Below are positions 1 to 11,872 of a DNA stretch of 64,000 bases, piece by piece. Under the pieces are notes generated by a model. That model did no database searches. It was not told the origin of the DNA and was given only the letters and a program-made list of their open reading frames with translations. The position numbers and the translations under genes are program-made. Location: positions 124,001 through 188,000 of the forward strand of contig CAOLHI010002503.1 of the NCBI GenBank assembly GCA_948474755.1. The letters are read 5' to 3'. Origin of the DNA: Ctenosaura bakeri (taxonomy: Eukaryota; Chordata; Lepidosauria; Squamata; Iguanidae). How positions within the stretch are numbered: position 1 is the stretch's first letter; each line of letters starts with the position of its first letter.

Positions 1-640
1 GTATTCCCTGACAATTGAAGCCCACAGTATAATGACATGGATACTTGTCCCATTTTGGATTGTGGAAAAGGAAGATTGCTCTCTCATCTCTAACAAAGTG
101 TGTTGATTCTCATATGACACAGCTGAGAAAAATAAAATGAAACAACTGAAGATTCTGATATCAAAAAGCAAGTGATTACTTCTTGTGCCATATTTTATTG
201 CGAACTAGTTACCTAAAGGTCAGGATACAGATCTAATGCTTCCTCCTAAACATTCTGAAAAATAGACATGAAGCTTTCCAGAGAGCAATTCAAATGCTAT
301 CTGTTGCCATTTAATCATAGAAATGTATATAAGGAAGCACTTTGCACAGCAGCAAGACAAAACATTTAGTATTAAATATTAAGTATCTGCACAAATTAAC
401 AAAATGTCTTCATTCATGTGTTTTAGTGGCAATCTAATTATTTTTAATAAAATAATTTCCACACTGATCTTTGTCTAGAAAGGTGAAACAGCACTTTCTC
501 ATTAGCTCAAGAGGAACTCACATTGAAGCTCTTTCTGCTAATATCTCCATCCTGCTGAGGCTGACACGTAAGTAAAATTATTCATTGAAATAGTCAGGAA
601 ATTACTAACAGAAATGCATTTGCACAGCAAAAGTAAAATT
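1..640. other. Unannotated AT-rich DNA
   Basis: No repeat family, splice-bounded open frame or RNA gene is recognisable here. The composition is AT-rich with short A/T runs, as expected for vertebrate intron or intergenic sequence. Confidence 0.5.
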
Positions 641-694
641 TCTCACAGGCAGTGCAGACCAGCTGGAGTTCCTTTTTCCATAAAATAATAGAGA

Positions 695-695
695 G

Positions 696-726
<31 letters not shown>

Positions 727-727
727 C
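695..727. repeat. (GC)n(CA)n microsatellite
   Basis: A compound dinucleotide run: about four GC units pass directly into about twelve CA units. It lies about 60 bp upstream of the SINE starting near 786. The open frame read through it on the minus strand is an artefact of the repeat. Confidence 0.95.
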
Positions 728-785
728 AAAAAGATGAGAAAGTCAAGATTAAAACCAAAGTAATTGTTTGGTATTACTGTCTGCT

Positions 786-976
786 GAGAGCCAGTGCAGT
801 ATAGCAGTTTAAGCATTGGAGTACAACCCCGGAAACCAGGGTTCGATTCTCCTCTCAGCCATGGAAACCTACTGGGTGACCTTGAGTGTGTCACATACTC
901 TCAGCACCCAGAAAACTGCAATAGGTTTGCCCAAGGGTCACCAGTAGTTGGAAATGACTTGAAGGCACACAACAAC
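786..976 (+). mobile_element. Sauria-type tRNA-derived SINE
   Basis: The left part is tRNA-like: a degraded A-box region is followed by a B-box-like GGTTCGATTCTCC. A middle segment (ATGGAAACCTACTGGGTGACCTTG) follows, and the 3' tail reads GACTTGAAGGCACACAACAAC. That tail is the Bov-B-like end typical of squamate Sauria SINEs, which borrow the Bov-B LINE machinery. Compared with the other copies here (8470, 23010, 25482, 50314), the centre has lost part of the usual text. It is inactive by itself, and divergence suggests an old insertion. Confidence 0.85.
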
Positions 977-1014
977 ATTACTATCCACGTGGCACTTGAT
1001 TTTGCTTTGTCTCC

Positions 1015-1410
1015 CTGGAACAAGGTGATCTTGTAGCTCCCTTGAGGGTATTTGAGAGAAAAAAAACGTTGGTAGCATAAGCTTCATAGACTTAAGTCTT
1101 CTTCATCAGATGCATGAAGTAACTCGGACCGGACCTTTATAGCTATGAATGGACAAGAGGTATGTGTGGATAGCAAGGGAAATACAAAACTTATGGGTGT
1201 GGTGATGAGGTGACATGTTCAGTTTTAATGACAGTAGCTGGGGGACAAAAGTAGGAGGAAAGATTTTGCCTAACGCCAGCGTGGATGGTGAAGGGAGTTG
1301 TTGGAATGTGGACTCTTGTGCAAGGTAACAAGAAAAGTCTTTACCACATAAGAGAACCCCATGCAGCAGATTTCCACCCTTTAGCCTATATCGTTGATGC
1401 ACTTAGAAAA
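1015..1410 (-). mobile_element. Sauropsid retroelement 3' end (Penelope-like?), minus strand
   Basis: Read on the minus strand, this block ends with a CTGATGAAG-hairpin-GAAGCTTATGC segment, then text resembling CTCAAGGGAGCTACAAGATC. I recognise this 3' terminal layout from repeats widespread in reptile genomes. Shorter copies of the same layout occur at about 40655, 41290 and 42513 on the plus strand. I cannot see a reverse transcriptase or GIY-YIG domain in the 300 bp upstream, so Penelope-like is an inference. The left limit (1410) is approximate; related sequence may extend to about 1800. Confidence 0.5.
1075..1115 (-). ncRNA. Hammerhead-like fold in repeat 3' end
   Basis: On the minus strand a CTGATGA box is followed by a stem made of a perfect 12-bp palindrome (AGACTTAAGTCT, 1088-1099) and then GAA. 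The outer arms GCAT and ATGC can pair. This is the order of the hammerhead ribozyme core (CUGAUGA, stem II, GAAA). The GAAA box is reduced to GAA here, so this copy is probably inactive. Whether it was ever catalytic is not shown by the sequence. Confidence 0.35.
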
Positions 1411-1824
1411 TGAGTACAGCTGTGTAGCGCAAACTAACAGGAATAGTATAAGGAAAACCAAAGTTCAGAATAAGCTGAGACTGGCCAGGCAAGCAAAGAG
1501 CAATAGAAAGAAGTTTTTTTAAAGATACATTCAACACAAGAGAATGACCAAGAATTACCAAGTTGGATGGTAAGCCAAGGGTAAACAGAACCAAACGCAA
1601 AATTCTACAATAGGGCAAAAACCAAATGCACAGGTATGGGAGGGTGGATATATAGTTCAGCAGTACTATGTGTGAGAAAGAGCTTGGATTATTGTTGAAG
1701 ATAACTGGAACATGAGCCAGCAATGTGATGCTGAAGCACAGAAAATGAATGCTATTTTAGCCAGAAGTAATAGAAGTATTGTTTCCAAGTCAATGGAAGT
1801 AATAGTCCATACTGCTGATGAGAG

Positions 1825-2325
1825 CCTCATCTGGAGTACTGCATTCATTTATGGGCATCTCATTTTAAGAAGGAAATAGCTAAACTGGAGCAGTTTCAGA
1901 GAATGGCAACTAGGATGTAAAGAGGTATGTAGAGCAAAATATATGAGGGAAGGTTGAAGGAGCTGGGCATGTTCAACTTGGTGAAGAGGAGATAAGGGGT
2001 GACATGATACTTTAAATACGTCAAGGGCTGTGAGAGAAGGGAGGGGGAGGTCTGTTCTGTACTCCCCAGAGGGTAGGACCAAGTCTAATTTTTTGGAGAA
2101 TAGATTTCAATTGAATATTGGAAGCAACTTCTTCAGAGTAAGAGCGGTTCAGCAATGGAACCAGTTGCCTAGAGAGGTGGTAGGGTTTTCTTCTGTGAAC
2201 ACCTTCAAAAACAGCCTGGACAGCTTCCTGCTGGGGATGCTTTAGTTGGAGATCCTGCACTGAGCAGGAGACTGAACTTGATGGCCCATGAGGTTCCTTC
2301 CAACTCTATGATTCTGTGGTAAAAT
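1825..2325 (+). pseudogene. CR1 LINE 3' end with ORF2 C-terminus
   Basis: This is a 5'-truncated CR1 retrotransposon. The open stretch 2030-2245 encodes the characteristic last part of CR1 ORF2: FFRVRAVQQWNQLPREVV, then a phenylalanine/lysine-rich segment ending in LDSF. Upstream DNA (about 1825-2030) still resembles the nucleotide text of CR1 ORF2 but is broken by stops. Downstream, the short 3' UTR reads TGAACTTGATGGCCC and ends in the CR1-type tail TCTATGATTCTGTGG. Such truncation is the normal result of target-primed reverse transcription. A second, shorter copy lies at 8150-8412. It is not functional: there is no endonuclease and no reverse-transcriptase core. Confidence 0.85.
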
Positions 2326-2346
2326 ACAACACTGGACGGATAGGTG

Positions 2347-2560
2347 GGCTTTCACATTTGTAGCGCTATGATTCCACTTAATAATGCAATATGACTACAT
2401 CCTAGGGAAACCAGCAATTTTTAGTTTGGTGAGCCACTAGAACTCTCTGGCAGAGACTTACAAGTACCAATCCCTCAACTGCAAATCCCAGAATTCCGTA
2501 GGATGGAACCACAGAAGCTGAAGTAAAATTATAGTGCTACAATTGTAAAGTGTGAAAGTC
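2347..2560. mobile_element. Fold-back DNA transposon (MITE), degraded
   Basis: The left end reads GGCTTTCACATTTGTAGCGC and the right end is roughly its reverse complement (GTGCTACAATTGTAAAGTGTGAAAGTC). Inner arms also pair (GATTCCACTT against AGTAAAATT). No clean target duplication is visible. Two related elements are at 10871-11064 and 32474-32688. Confidence 0.6.
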
Positions 2561-2566
2561 AGGCTA

Positions 2567-5230
2567 TTTTTGAGGCACTTGACCCCTTCAGGCTTCATTC
2601 TCCATCATTAACCACTGTTTTTAAAAAGGAGCAGTTAATCTTTTAAATAGGTTGCAGGCAACCTCCATGGCTTAACATTAAGAAATGCCCCCCCTTTTTT
2701 TTCTAAACCAGAAGTGGACTTCTGGCCATTCTGTTTTTTCTTGCTTCTGGCTTTTGTAGTAGTTCATGTGGCCCTTGAAGGCTGTGAGGGAGAACATTGG
2801 CCACAAGTTCTGGTACAATTTCCTTCTCTGATATAACAGATTCAAAATATTAGTTAAAGCTTGCTTCTGTATCTACTTGTATTAATAATTATGGATAGGA
2901 TACCCTATCAATTACTTAACTACAGAACCACTGTAGTTACATAGCTATGCGGTATCTCCCACTCCCACCCCACTTACCCCCAATTTACACTTATTGCACA
3001 GCTGCTGCTGCAGTCGATAAGGATCTGTTCTTCTTTTGATCAGGAAGCAGATGACTGACCTTCCTACCCCTTCCTGTGAGCAATTTCTGTTGCATCAGGC
3101 AGAGTCAAGGTCACTGTTACAATTACTCCTTGCACAGAAAATTTCTTTTTTGGGGGTGGGGGTTAGAAACATCAGTCAGCTACTTCCCAGTTGGGAGGAG
3201 AACAAACCCAGATTGTCTGCAGAAGCTGCTGTCTGGTAAGTATGGATTGGGAGACCTACACAGTTCCTATATATTCACTAAAGCAATGAATATGTAAGGA
3301 ACATGAATAAGAACAAGTCACAAATGCACAGCTGTAGGTTACACATTCGTAACTGCCTTAATGAATTCCAGCCAAGAATTTTACAACTGTGAAGTACTAT
3401 GGCTAACATTTTTATACACCATGTTGAGAATCTCAAGAATTGCATGCATTTAAACTGATCATAGGAAGAAGGGACTCTGCAACATCTTTTTCAAGCCCTT
3501 CAAATTGGTCTATAGTTTTGTTGAATAACTAGTTTTCTTCTGACTGTAAAATACCATCGAAATTATTTCAGAGACCTGAAAGCACAAAAAGAAGGGACAC
3601 TTGCTTATGAAAGTATGTTACAGTATATAGCCAAGCCACTTGAAGCTCTGCAGGGGACTTTCAGTGTGATTGCAATGATTGCAAGGCATGGAAGTTCAAG
3701 AAGCCTGTTAGAAAAAGAAACCAATGTCTTTGTTTCGAAATGAAATTATATGTCATATACCTCTTCCAACATAAGAAAAGAATCAGTAAAACTGAAGGAG
3801 TGTTTTAGTTCCCATCTAAATGGAAAAAAGCAAATACAATTGTTTTCTGATTGTTTCCCATTTCTTCAAATAAACAAAATGTGGTGCTTCCTCTTGGAAA
3901 ACTATGGGGTGTCTGCAGGAGTCAGAGTCATCTTTCCTATAAACAAGTTCCAAAGAAATAATTTATTTTTATCTATTACTTACTGACAGATAATCCCTAA
4001 CTTTCTGAAGCAGAACACCAAGACTGGTGTGCTGCTTGACAACCAGCTATTATTATCTGGTAGTCTTTTCATAAAACTAGTTTAAGAAGTTAAACAGGTA
4101 GTGCCTATTGTGGTTTGCTTGTCAGCAGTGGTCAAGTCACCATCAGTGCCCTTTCTTTTGCCCTCTATTTTCTTCCAGTGTATGTAATACTAGCCTCTTG
4201 AGCCTCTCATTTAAAGAACTATTTCTTTTAATGTTTAGGAATGCTGATGGGAAACAAAGTCTTTAAAAGGAAAAGATCATCCTTTTGGAAATTCATATCC
4301 AGTGGTAGTAATCTGCAATGTGAATTTATGTGACAGTAACTTGAAGACCTGGTTTCTCAGATTTCTGAGGTAAGGATTTTGGAAAACCCAAAAGCCTCCC
4401 CCCATTTTTTTCCATTGACTTCACATTGATAAAATATAAATATCTTCTATAATATGTTCCTAAATTCTGAAGAACATGATTAGAATGTGAACATATCAGA
4501 ATATGCTTTACATGTGCCTTTGATGCATTTGTGTGGACATTTGTAACATGTTTGATTGTTCGACACAAATTCAAAGCTTCCTCATTGCTCTGCAGCAAAA
4601 TCTTCCCATCTCTGAACATTTTGCTGAGTTGGTCTATAGGCTGGAAAATGTGGCCCTCTATGGTCATTTGAAAGCCCTAGTTCGCTTGCCACGGAAATCC
4701 CATTATACTAATACAATTATCATTTCTTACAAAGAACATATTTAATGTCAGGTTGCTTGGGTACTAACGAAATTCAAATCTTAAATGACACATGGTACTA
4801 AGCAGGGAGATTCAGTGTGGCAGGAGATTTTATGCACACTTCAAAATAATGAAAAACTCTTAGAAGATGTCATGTAATCACAGTTTGCTATGCATGTTGT
4901 TTCTAATCTCATTTGTGCAAGTACAAGCAAACATCGCTAATGATGGAGATCATCTCCCTTTCTTTTGTTAAACCATAGTATTGATCACAATAAGTCAAGG
5001 CTGACATGGAGACCCAGAATATCCTTAATTAAAAGTATACAGAAAAATAATTGGAACAGAATAAGCAACAGGGCCATGTGATTGTTTATAAAGAATATCC
5101 TTCTGTAATTTTCACTCTATGAAGGGGGTGAGTGGAATGGGCATTGAATGAAATCAAAGGTGTAAAATATTTTGTTTTGGGAGATTAATGTTTGCTGTCC
5201 ACTGTACTTCCCCGGAGAATTTTTGTTTTT
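2567..5230. other. Unannotated unique-looking DNA
   Basis: I see no repeat family or gene I can support. There are short open frames on both strands (for example 3036-3297 and 4326-4745), but none carries a recognisable domain or splice context. A C/T-rich run lies at about 2688-2703. Confidence 0.4.
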
Positions 5231-5231
5231 T

Positions 5232-5279
5232 TATTATTATTGTTGTTGCTGTTGTTGTTGTTATTATTATTATTATTTT
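5232..5279. repeat. (ATT)n/(GTT)n trinucleotide microsatellite
   Basis: Interrupted ATT and GTT units, roughly sixteen in total. The minus-strand open frame crossing it is only the translated repeat (isoleucine/threonine runs). Confidence 0.9.
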
Positions 5280-6407
5280 TAATGAGATGAGTTTCCTATG
5301 TACATAGAATGCAAACATTTTCATCTTATTTCTCATTTCTTTCCTCATCAGCAACCACTGCTCACGACATCACAGTTCATTACAGGACTGCAAATTGATT
5401 TCCTGTGTCATGCTGTTATTAATAAGATTAGTTTTCAAAATAATTTAATTTTGCTCCACAATGGTTTTTCAAATGGCCTTTAGAGAAAGTGGGTGGGGGA
5501 GAGAGAGACAGGAGAGCACCTTTTGAATGGAGACTTACCATGAAAACAAACAAGCCAGTTGCTTTTTCATGCAGGAATGGTCTCGCACTTATCTTCTGAG
5601 GTGATAAAGATCTTTTGTTAACATCCATCAGCACTGCAGCCCTTTATTGAACCAACAGCTATTTTGATGCCAAGGCTGTACAAGATAGGGAAATCTCTTC
5701 CAGAGCAAAAAGTGGTTTTGACCTAAATAGCTTCTCTGTGTGGAGTTCCAAATAAAACAACAGTTTTCAGGAGAAATTCAGGGTGCATCAATCAGGAAAG
5801 TTTTTTTTTTTTTTTTAAAGATGTCAACAATTACCATGACAACAGTTTCATTTGGACACAGAGGAAAACTAGCCATGCTTAGGGCACTGTTACTCTACCA
5901 TCTCTCACAAACTATGTTCAATAAAGGTGCTGGAGGTGCTCTCACATCAGATGTTGTGGTCCCCTGTCTGGACTCATTTGTCTTCAGACTTTGGCATTAA
6001 AACTGGAGGCACATAAATATGGTGTTGGATATACAATGACTATAAAAACCATGGGACTTGCTCGATTTTCCACCTAACCTATTATGTAGGAGTAGTGCTG
6101 ATCTTAACCATTAGGCAGAATGAAGCAATTTCCTCAGGCAACAGATATGGCAGGGAAGTAGTAACAGAGCTCTAGCCATTCCTCTTGAGAATCCCAGATA
6201 TTTCTCACTTTTGGTGAAACAAATTATATGTATATAGTTTGTTTTGTAATAACTAAACTAGCCTCCTGCCTGCAAGTGTGATGGAGGACACTGTTCTGTT
6301 ACCAATTTGTAACTAAAATTCAACTGCTTTCCCAATTTATTTGTATTCATGATATGCTTCAGGCAGAAAAATATTTTGAGCTGACCCTTGTCCTAGTGAT
6401 AATTCAC
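5280..6407. other. Unannotated DNA
   Basis: No gene or repeat family is recognisable apart from a T run at about 5802-5816 and short open frames of no evident meaning. Confidence 0.4.
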
Positions 6408-6410
6408 TGG

Positions 6411-6549
6411 GGCCATTTCCACACTAGACATCCTGGAGTTTGCAGTTTAGGGGGCTTTTGAGGCCCCTCCCTAAACTGCAAACCCCAGGTTCCATAGGAC
6501 GTTGAAAGTGAAATAATAGCACTATAACAAGTCTAGTGTGGAAATGGCT
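6411..6549. mobile_element. Fold-back MITE, GGCCATTTCC termini, internally deleted copy
   Basis: The ends are GGCCATTTCC and GGAAATGGCT, flanked by an exact 3-bp duplication TGG (6408-6410 and 6550-6552). The core is the inverted pair GTTTGCAGTTTAGGG / CCCTAAACTGCAAAC. Compared with the 178-180 bp copies at 42968 and 59377, about 40 bp of the left arm are missing. There is no coding capacity, so it must have been mobilised by another element's transposase. Confidence 0.9.
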
Positions 6550-6552
6550 TGG

Positions 6553-8150
6553 ATTATTTACCATAATACAAATAGTATTGCATCTGTATGGAGGCAAAAG
6601 GGTCTTATGAATCTTTTTTATGATGTAGACTTGAAAATATCAAAGTTTGTTAAGCTCAAAGGATTACAGTATTACATAAAGATTGCTTAAAGATAAGCCA
6701 TCTGCAAAATAGATGATTGTGCTGGTTTTCAGAACTTTTTGATAGAGGCCAGGAGGAGCAGCTGCTGCAGCAGCATCATATTGTCTGTCACTGGCTTTGT
6801 TCTCTTATTTGATGGTTGTTGACCAGTGTTGCCAAGTTTTCCAAACCGGAATAAGGGAGAGTTCAAATTCATGACATGCAGGATTGAGAATCAGGAAGTT
6901 GTGATTAATGTGTTCACATGTGGTTCTCTGTAAAATTACACATTTCTGCTTTTAGAAATGGCCTTGCATCAGAAATATGAGATTTTAGTCACCTTGTTCA
7001 GTCTATGTAAAATGAAAAGTTTTCCAATTCTCTGGAAGGGGACATTGCTAATAAGGAACATCTGACCACCCTAGTGCAAACACATGATCCTAAGTACCCC
7101 CTTTTTTTTTGTATAAGTATTTGTCTTCTTTTAAAAGCAAGTGCAAGGAAGCAGCCAATGGTTGGTGGCTTCCAGTCAAAGATGGCAGTGAATCCATTCT
7201 GGATATTATTCCAGAACTTAAAAAAGCTATCAAAGATGCTGAACAGTATTCATTACGTAGAGTATGTAGATTTAGCACTTGCAATAACTTCTCTAAAGTT
7301 TGGACTAAAACCCATATTCACTGCCCAAATGACATGGAAGCCACTTAGTAATCCTGGTAGCCACGGAATGATTTCTGAATCACAGCTAAAGCAAATCTTG
7401 AGCTAAACCTGTTGAGCAAGACATGAAATCATTTCAGAGCTTTGTTATGAGGATGGTAAAAGGTTTGCACATCTTCAGTAGCTTGTTACTTTTTGATTAA
7501 GCACTTTGCAGATAAAGTTATTCATGACTAACATGATTTGGATGTGATGACTATAGCAGAATCTAGATTAGAATCACCAGTATTTTCTGCTTATCACAAT
7601 TGCTAGTATTAGTCCCAATCATTTTTTGCTTGTGAATGGATAGTGCTCTGAGCAGTTGGGTTGGCTACCTGTTTCCCCTGCCTCTCCTAGCTAATTAGGG
7701 CTAAATATAAAAGACTGAGCCTATTAGCCAAAGAGATAAATTCTTCTTTACTTGTAAGTGATAATGATTGAGATAGCTGCATCTATCTTAAAATAATTGT
7801 TTCTGATCAACATGATGAACCTCATTTTGTCTGACCAACTTTAGTCATTCTTGTAGGATAATTTCCAGGGTACCTTTCAAATTAGCTTCACAATTGGTTT
7901 GGAGATGGGTGACAGGTATTTTTGTCTAGAGGTCAACAGAAGTATGAATTTGTTGTAGCAATGTTATAGGAATATGCTTAGAAACTGGTATGTCTAGTCT
8001 GTGAAATACATATAAAAAAACTCTCTTATTAAATCTGATGAACCATTGAAACCTGTTTAAAGTTCATATCGGCCCTAACAATCACAGTTGCTGTTCATAG
8101 AAATACAATTGCATATCTTTTCTCTTCTTACAATGCACAGCCATTACATT
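6553..8150. other. Unannotated DNA
   Basis: Nothing I can name. Overlapping open frames at 7074-7406 (110 and 79 codons on the plus strand) have no recognisable motif. A short direct repeat (ATTACATTACATGG twice) lies at about 8151-8178, at the junction with the following CR1 fragment. Confidence 0.4.
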
Positions 8151-8154
8151 TACA

Positions 8155-8412
8155 TTACATGGATTACATTACATGGATTTAAGCTGCAGGAAAGGGGATT
8201 CCACCTGAACCTCAGGAAGAACTTGCTGGTCAGAGCTGTCCGGCAGTGGAATATGCTGCCTTGGAGTGTGGTGGGGCCTCCTTCTTTGGAGGTTTTTAAG
8301 CAGAGGCTGGATCGTCATCTGCTGGGAGTGCTTTGATGTGTGTTCCTGCATGGCAGGGGGTTGGACTGGATGGCCCCTGTGGTCTCTTCTAGTGCTATGA
8401 TTCCTATGATTT
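8155..8412 (+). pseudogene. CR1 LINE 3' end, short fragment
   Basis: The frame 8180-8336 encodes a CR1 ORF2 C-terminal signature: LVRAVRQWNMLPWSVVG, then SLEVFKQRLDRHL. The 3' UTR follows (GGGGGTTGGACTGGATGGCCC) with the tail CTATGATTCCTATGAT. This aligns in layout with the longer CR1 copy at 1825-2325 but is a different subfamily or a more diverged copy. It is 5'-truncated and inactive. Confidence 0.85.
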
Positions 8413-8469
8413 ATAATAATTTTTTTAAAAAATGTATGAACTTTCTTGTTATATGCTTTCAAAATTACT

Positions 8470-8659
8470 CTAACTTATGGTGACTTTATTAAAAGGTTTT
8501 GTTGACAAAATTTATTTAGAGGAGTTTGCCATTGCCTTCCTCTTACATTGAGAGAGTGTGACTTGCCCAAGGTCACCCAGTTGGTTTCCATGCTTAAGCA
8601 GGGATTTGAACCATGATTTTCTAGAGTCCTAGTCTAACAGTTAACTAATATACCATGCT
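8470..8659 (-). mobile_element. Sauria-type SINE, minus strand
   Basis: Read on the minus strand it shows the degraded tRNA-like head (8600-8659), the middle segment (here GACTTGCCCAAGGTCACCC on the plus strand) and the Bov-B-like tail, which is partly eroded at the 8470 side. It follows the CR1 fragment by about 60 bp. Confidence 0.8.
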
Positions 8660-10686
8660 TTGTTCTTCAAATATAGCCTATTTTGTTGATTAGGACTGAT
8701 GTTTAATGGAGAGCTATAGGAACTCCTCATGCTGTGGCTTGGAACTGGGAGTAGCAATTGTGACTTTTTACATGCACCTCTAAATCATGTGGCACTTTTT
8801 GCTTGCAAGGTTTCAAACAACTCAGAATCTCACTCTTCATCTCGTTAATCTGCATCATAAAACTGACATGCATTTTGTAAAAGTTTGGTCATCCTGGCAG
8901 TCTGTAGTCAATATAAGCCAGAAACTATAGGTGATATCCAGGCTTATTGATCTCAATTAGGTTTTGGAACCTGGTTGCTTTTGAGGACTGCTACTGCATA
9001 ACAGAACTAAGATGCTTTGGCAGAACAACATGGAGAAAACTGAACACCACCTGCTTGTGCTCAGATGGGCTTCAGCCATTGTCCCAGTGTTTCTGGCTAG
9101 TCACTTGAATGATAAATGCAATGGGAAATGGATGAAAAAAGAAGAGAAGGAATAAAGGAATAAATAAGCAACATTATCCTAATTCATATTTTTTCCTTAC
9201 CCAGTTACCCAAAATGTCTTATCTGCTGATAATGTAATATCTGTGGTAACAAATCTCCCTGTAAATATATAGGAAACAATGTGAAACTCATAAGTCTTTA
9301 AAGTGGTATGTATTAGTACACAGGAGCTAATTTTTAGCGGGAAAAACATCCTGTTAGATCAGGAAAATATTATTTAGCTTCATCTATCTGTCTTGATTTC
9401 CATCAGATTTATACTCTATCTGAGAATCCAGTCTCACTTTTCCCCCACACAATAAATACTGGGGACAGCTAAGTCCTATTATCTGCTAAGCCACCTTGAA
9501 TGTCAGCTCCCAACTGAGCCCAGATTCACATAATCCGGAAAGGAAGTTGAATTGTGGGCTGATGGGCTGCTTCAGTCTTGCAACAGTTTGTCAGATACGA
9601 TCATTAGTAGAGTGGTAAAATGACAGCCATATTGGCAGATGTATGCAGCAACTATTTGATTGTTGCTCTGTTTCTGTTATCAAATAGACTTACTCCTTAA
9701 ATCCACATTTTAGTTCCCTTTTAGTTTTAGGGCAGGGCATGGATATTTAATGAACTAAGGTTGTCTTAGGTTAGATTTTCCCTGACATTAAAGCCAACCA
9801 GTCAGACAAAGTGAGGTGTTTGCCCTAGGTGGTGAAGGATGAATGCTACAGATATTCAATATTCCTCAGGAAGACCTACCATCATGACCATTCCGGAGAG
9901 CCCTATGGGCTGCTCTTCAGCTGTAATAAATTCTATAACTGGGAAGTAGGAAGTCTAGCTCTCCAGAGAAGGGTATGGGTGGGTTTTAGGGAACTAAAGC
10001 CGTTATTGTGGCAATGCTACAGTAGAGAAACGACTAATGTGCAGCCCTCCAGAGACTGCCAGGCACCAAATATCTGAACCCAAAAGCCAGATGTGAGGGA
10101 TATTCCAGGCTTCAATGATTAGCTCTAAGGAAGAGCCAGTGTGAAGAAAAAGGTGAGCAGTAGCAAGGGTTGTGGTGGTAATGACAATGAGAGTAATGCT
10201 AGTGATGCTTTTCCCACCTAAGGAAAAGGGAAAGTTTCTTCCATGCTGCCTAATATTCAAGGCACTTCATGACATGTGGAGCTTCTGCTCATCCAATCTT
10301 GCTCCATTTTTTGTAGATCATCATGTGCATGCAACATACAATAAATGAGTGCAGATTGCAAAAGAAAAAATAGTTGAGACATTTATTCAAACTGACGTCT
10401 AAGGAACATCACAAAAATGGTATCAACAAGTACAGTATAATCAAAAGGGAAAATTAAGTTAGTTATAGGTTAATGAGAAACATCTTTCCCTCATCTTTGG
10501 ATCATGCATTTTCTACCACTAAACATTTGGACATATATCTTTAGATATCACTTTATGGAATCAATTTTCTTTCATTTTAAGAAAGGACACTTTTTTCCCC
10601 TAAACAACAACAACAAAACAAAAAAACAAAAACCCAATTTGTCAGCTTGACTGGGCAACCCCAATCATTCACACCCCAAAGCTTGG
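8660..10686. other. Unannotated DNA
   Basis: No repeat family or gene recognised. Short open frames near 9829-10260 lack motifs. Confidence 0.4.
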
Positions 10687-10688
10687 AG

Positions 10689-10711
10689 TATTTATTTATT
10701 TATTTATTTAG
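10689..10711. repeat. (TTTA)n microsatellite
   Basis: About six TTTA units. It is followed by a small inverted repeat around CCCAGAATCC / GGAATTCTGAG at 10720-10750 of the kind left by hAT-type MITEs. Confidence 0.9.
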
Positions 10712-10870
10712 GACAAAAACTCCCAGAATCCAGGGAATTCTGAGTTGTAGCCCAAAAAAGTAATTCAACCAAGCTTTCCTTTCAGATTCTCTCTTCCTAC
10801 AGATCTGACTCTCCTAGCAGTGCTGGGCAGCTGAGTGCCAATCCCACTACATAATCCCACTACAACAGCA

Positions 10871-11064
10871 GGGCCCCCTTCACATTACATGATGATAGCA
10901 CTATGATTTCTCTTTAACTGCCATGATAGTCCCATATGGAATCCTGGGGCTTATGGAGGAGCATTTAAAATTCTCTCCTAGGGAATTCTAGTGCTTCACT
11001 AAACTATGGGATGCTGCCCTGGCACTTAAGGTGGAACCATAATTGTACAGTGTGAAAGAACTCC
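10871..11064. mobile_element. Fold-back DNA transposon (MITE), degraded
   Basis: The left end GGGCCCCCTTCACATTACA and the right end (GTACAGTGTGAAAGAACTCC) form an imperfect inverted repeat. Inner arms pair across AGCACTATGATTTC and GGTGGAACCATAATT. No clear target duplication. It belongs with the elements at 2347 and 32474. Confidence 0.6.
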
Positions 11065-11392
11065 TAAGGTTTACCAGTTGGGAAGGAAACCATGATAGAG
11101 GGTTTCCTTTAGCCAGGCCTCTTAAAAAAAATTGGATGTCTGACTGGCACCACTTTGTTTTTCTTTCCAGCACCAAGCAAAAACATGGCTTTTATTAAAG
11201 CTTTTGTGGACTATTTTACTTTGAAAACTACATGTCCTTGGTTTTAAATTGTTGAGGTTTTTAAAGTTGTTTTAACAGTTTTCTTGTTTAAAATATTTTT
11301 GTATTGTCTAAATTATTTATGATTTTAATCTGTAATTATTTTGAATTGCATGTATTATATGCTATAAGAGTCTAAATTCCTGAAAGGCACCA

Positions 11393-11606
11393 GCTCTTGT
11401 CTGATCTTGGAAGCTAAGCAGGGACAGCCTTGATCAGTGCTTGGATGGGAGACTGCCAATGAATACCAGGTGCTGTAGGCTATATTTCAGAGGATGAAAC
11501 TGTTAAAACCACCTCTGAGTATTCTTTGCATAAGAAAACCCTATGAAATTCATGGGGTCACTATAAGTAGACAGGTAACTTGAAGCGGGATACGTACACA
11601 CACATT
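11393..11606 (+). mobile_element. 5S rRNA-derived SINE
   Basis: Positions about 11398-11485 match the 3' two thirds of vertebrate 5S rRNA. They carry the A-box-like GAAGCTAAGCAGGG and the C-box-like CTTGGATGGGAGAC of the internal promoter, and end GGTGCTGTAGGCTAT. The rest is SINE body (AAACCACCTCTGAGTATTC) and a tail (GGGGTCACTATAAGTAGACA, then CA-rich) similar to the Bov-B-type tail of Sauria SINEs. It is not a functional 5S gene, because the 5' third and terminator are absent. The second copy at 59238 is interrupted by a MITE. Confidence 0.9.
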
Positions 11607-11816
11607 GTATGCTCTACTGAGATCTCATGATAAAGGGGAGGGGGGATAAATAAATATACTACTGTGTGAGACAGTACTTAAGTATTATTCAGAAAAATCT
11701 TCTGAGCAAGGATGGCATTCCCTGTACTCCAAAGAGCTGCCACTATTATCTTCATTGTGCTTTGCCTTTTCCATATAAATGTTATTGAAAGATGTTATGG
11801 CCATATTTATCAGGTT

Positions 11817-11819
<3 letters not shown>

Positions 11820-11869
<50 letters not shown>
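11820..11869. repeat. (GT)n(GA)n compound microsatellite
   Basis: About nine GT units pass into about sixteen GA units. Open frames on both strands through this run (arginine/glutamate and leucine/serine runs) are artefacts. Confidence 0.95.

Positions 11870-11872
<3 letters not shown>

Noticed and set aside
2347..2560. 3-bp target duplication for this MITE
   Set aside because: The flanks GTG and AGG do not match whichever way the ends are set, so it was not added to the 3-bp cohort.
11398..11485. 5S rRNA gene
   Set aside because: Only the 3' two thirds of 5S is present, fused to SINE body and tail, with no terminator; it is a 5S-derived SINE.
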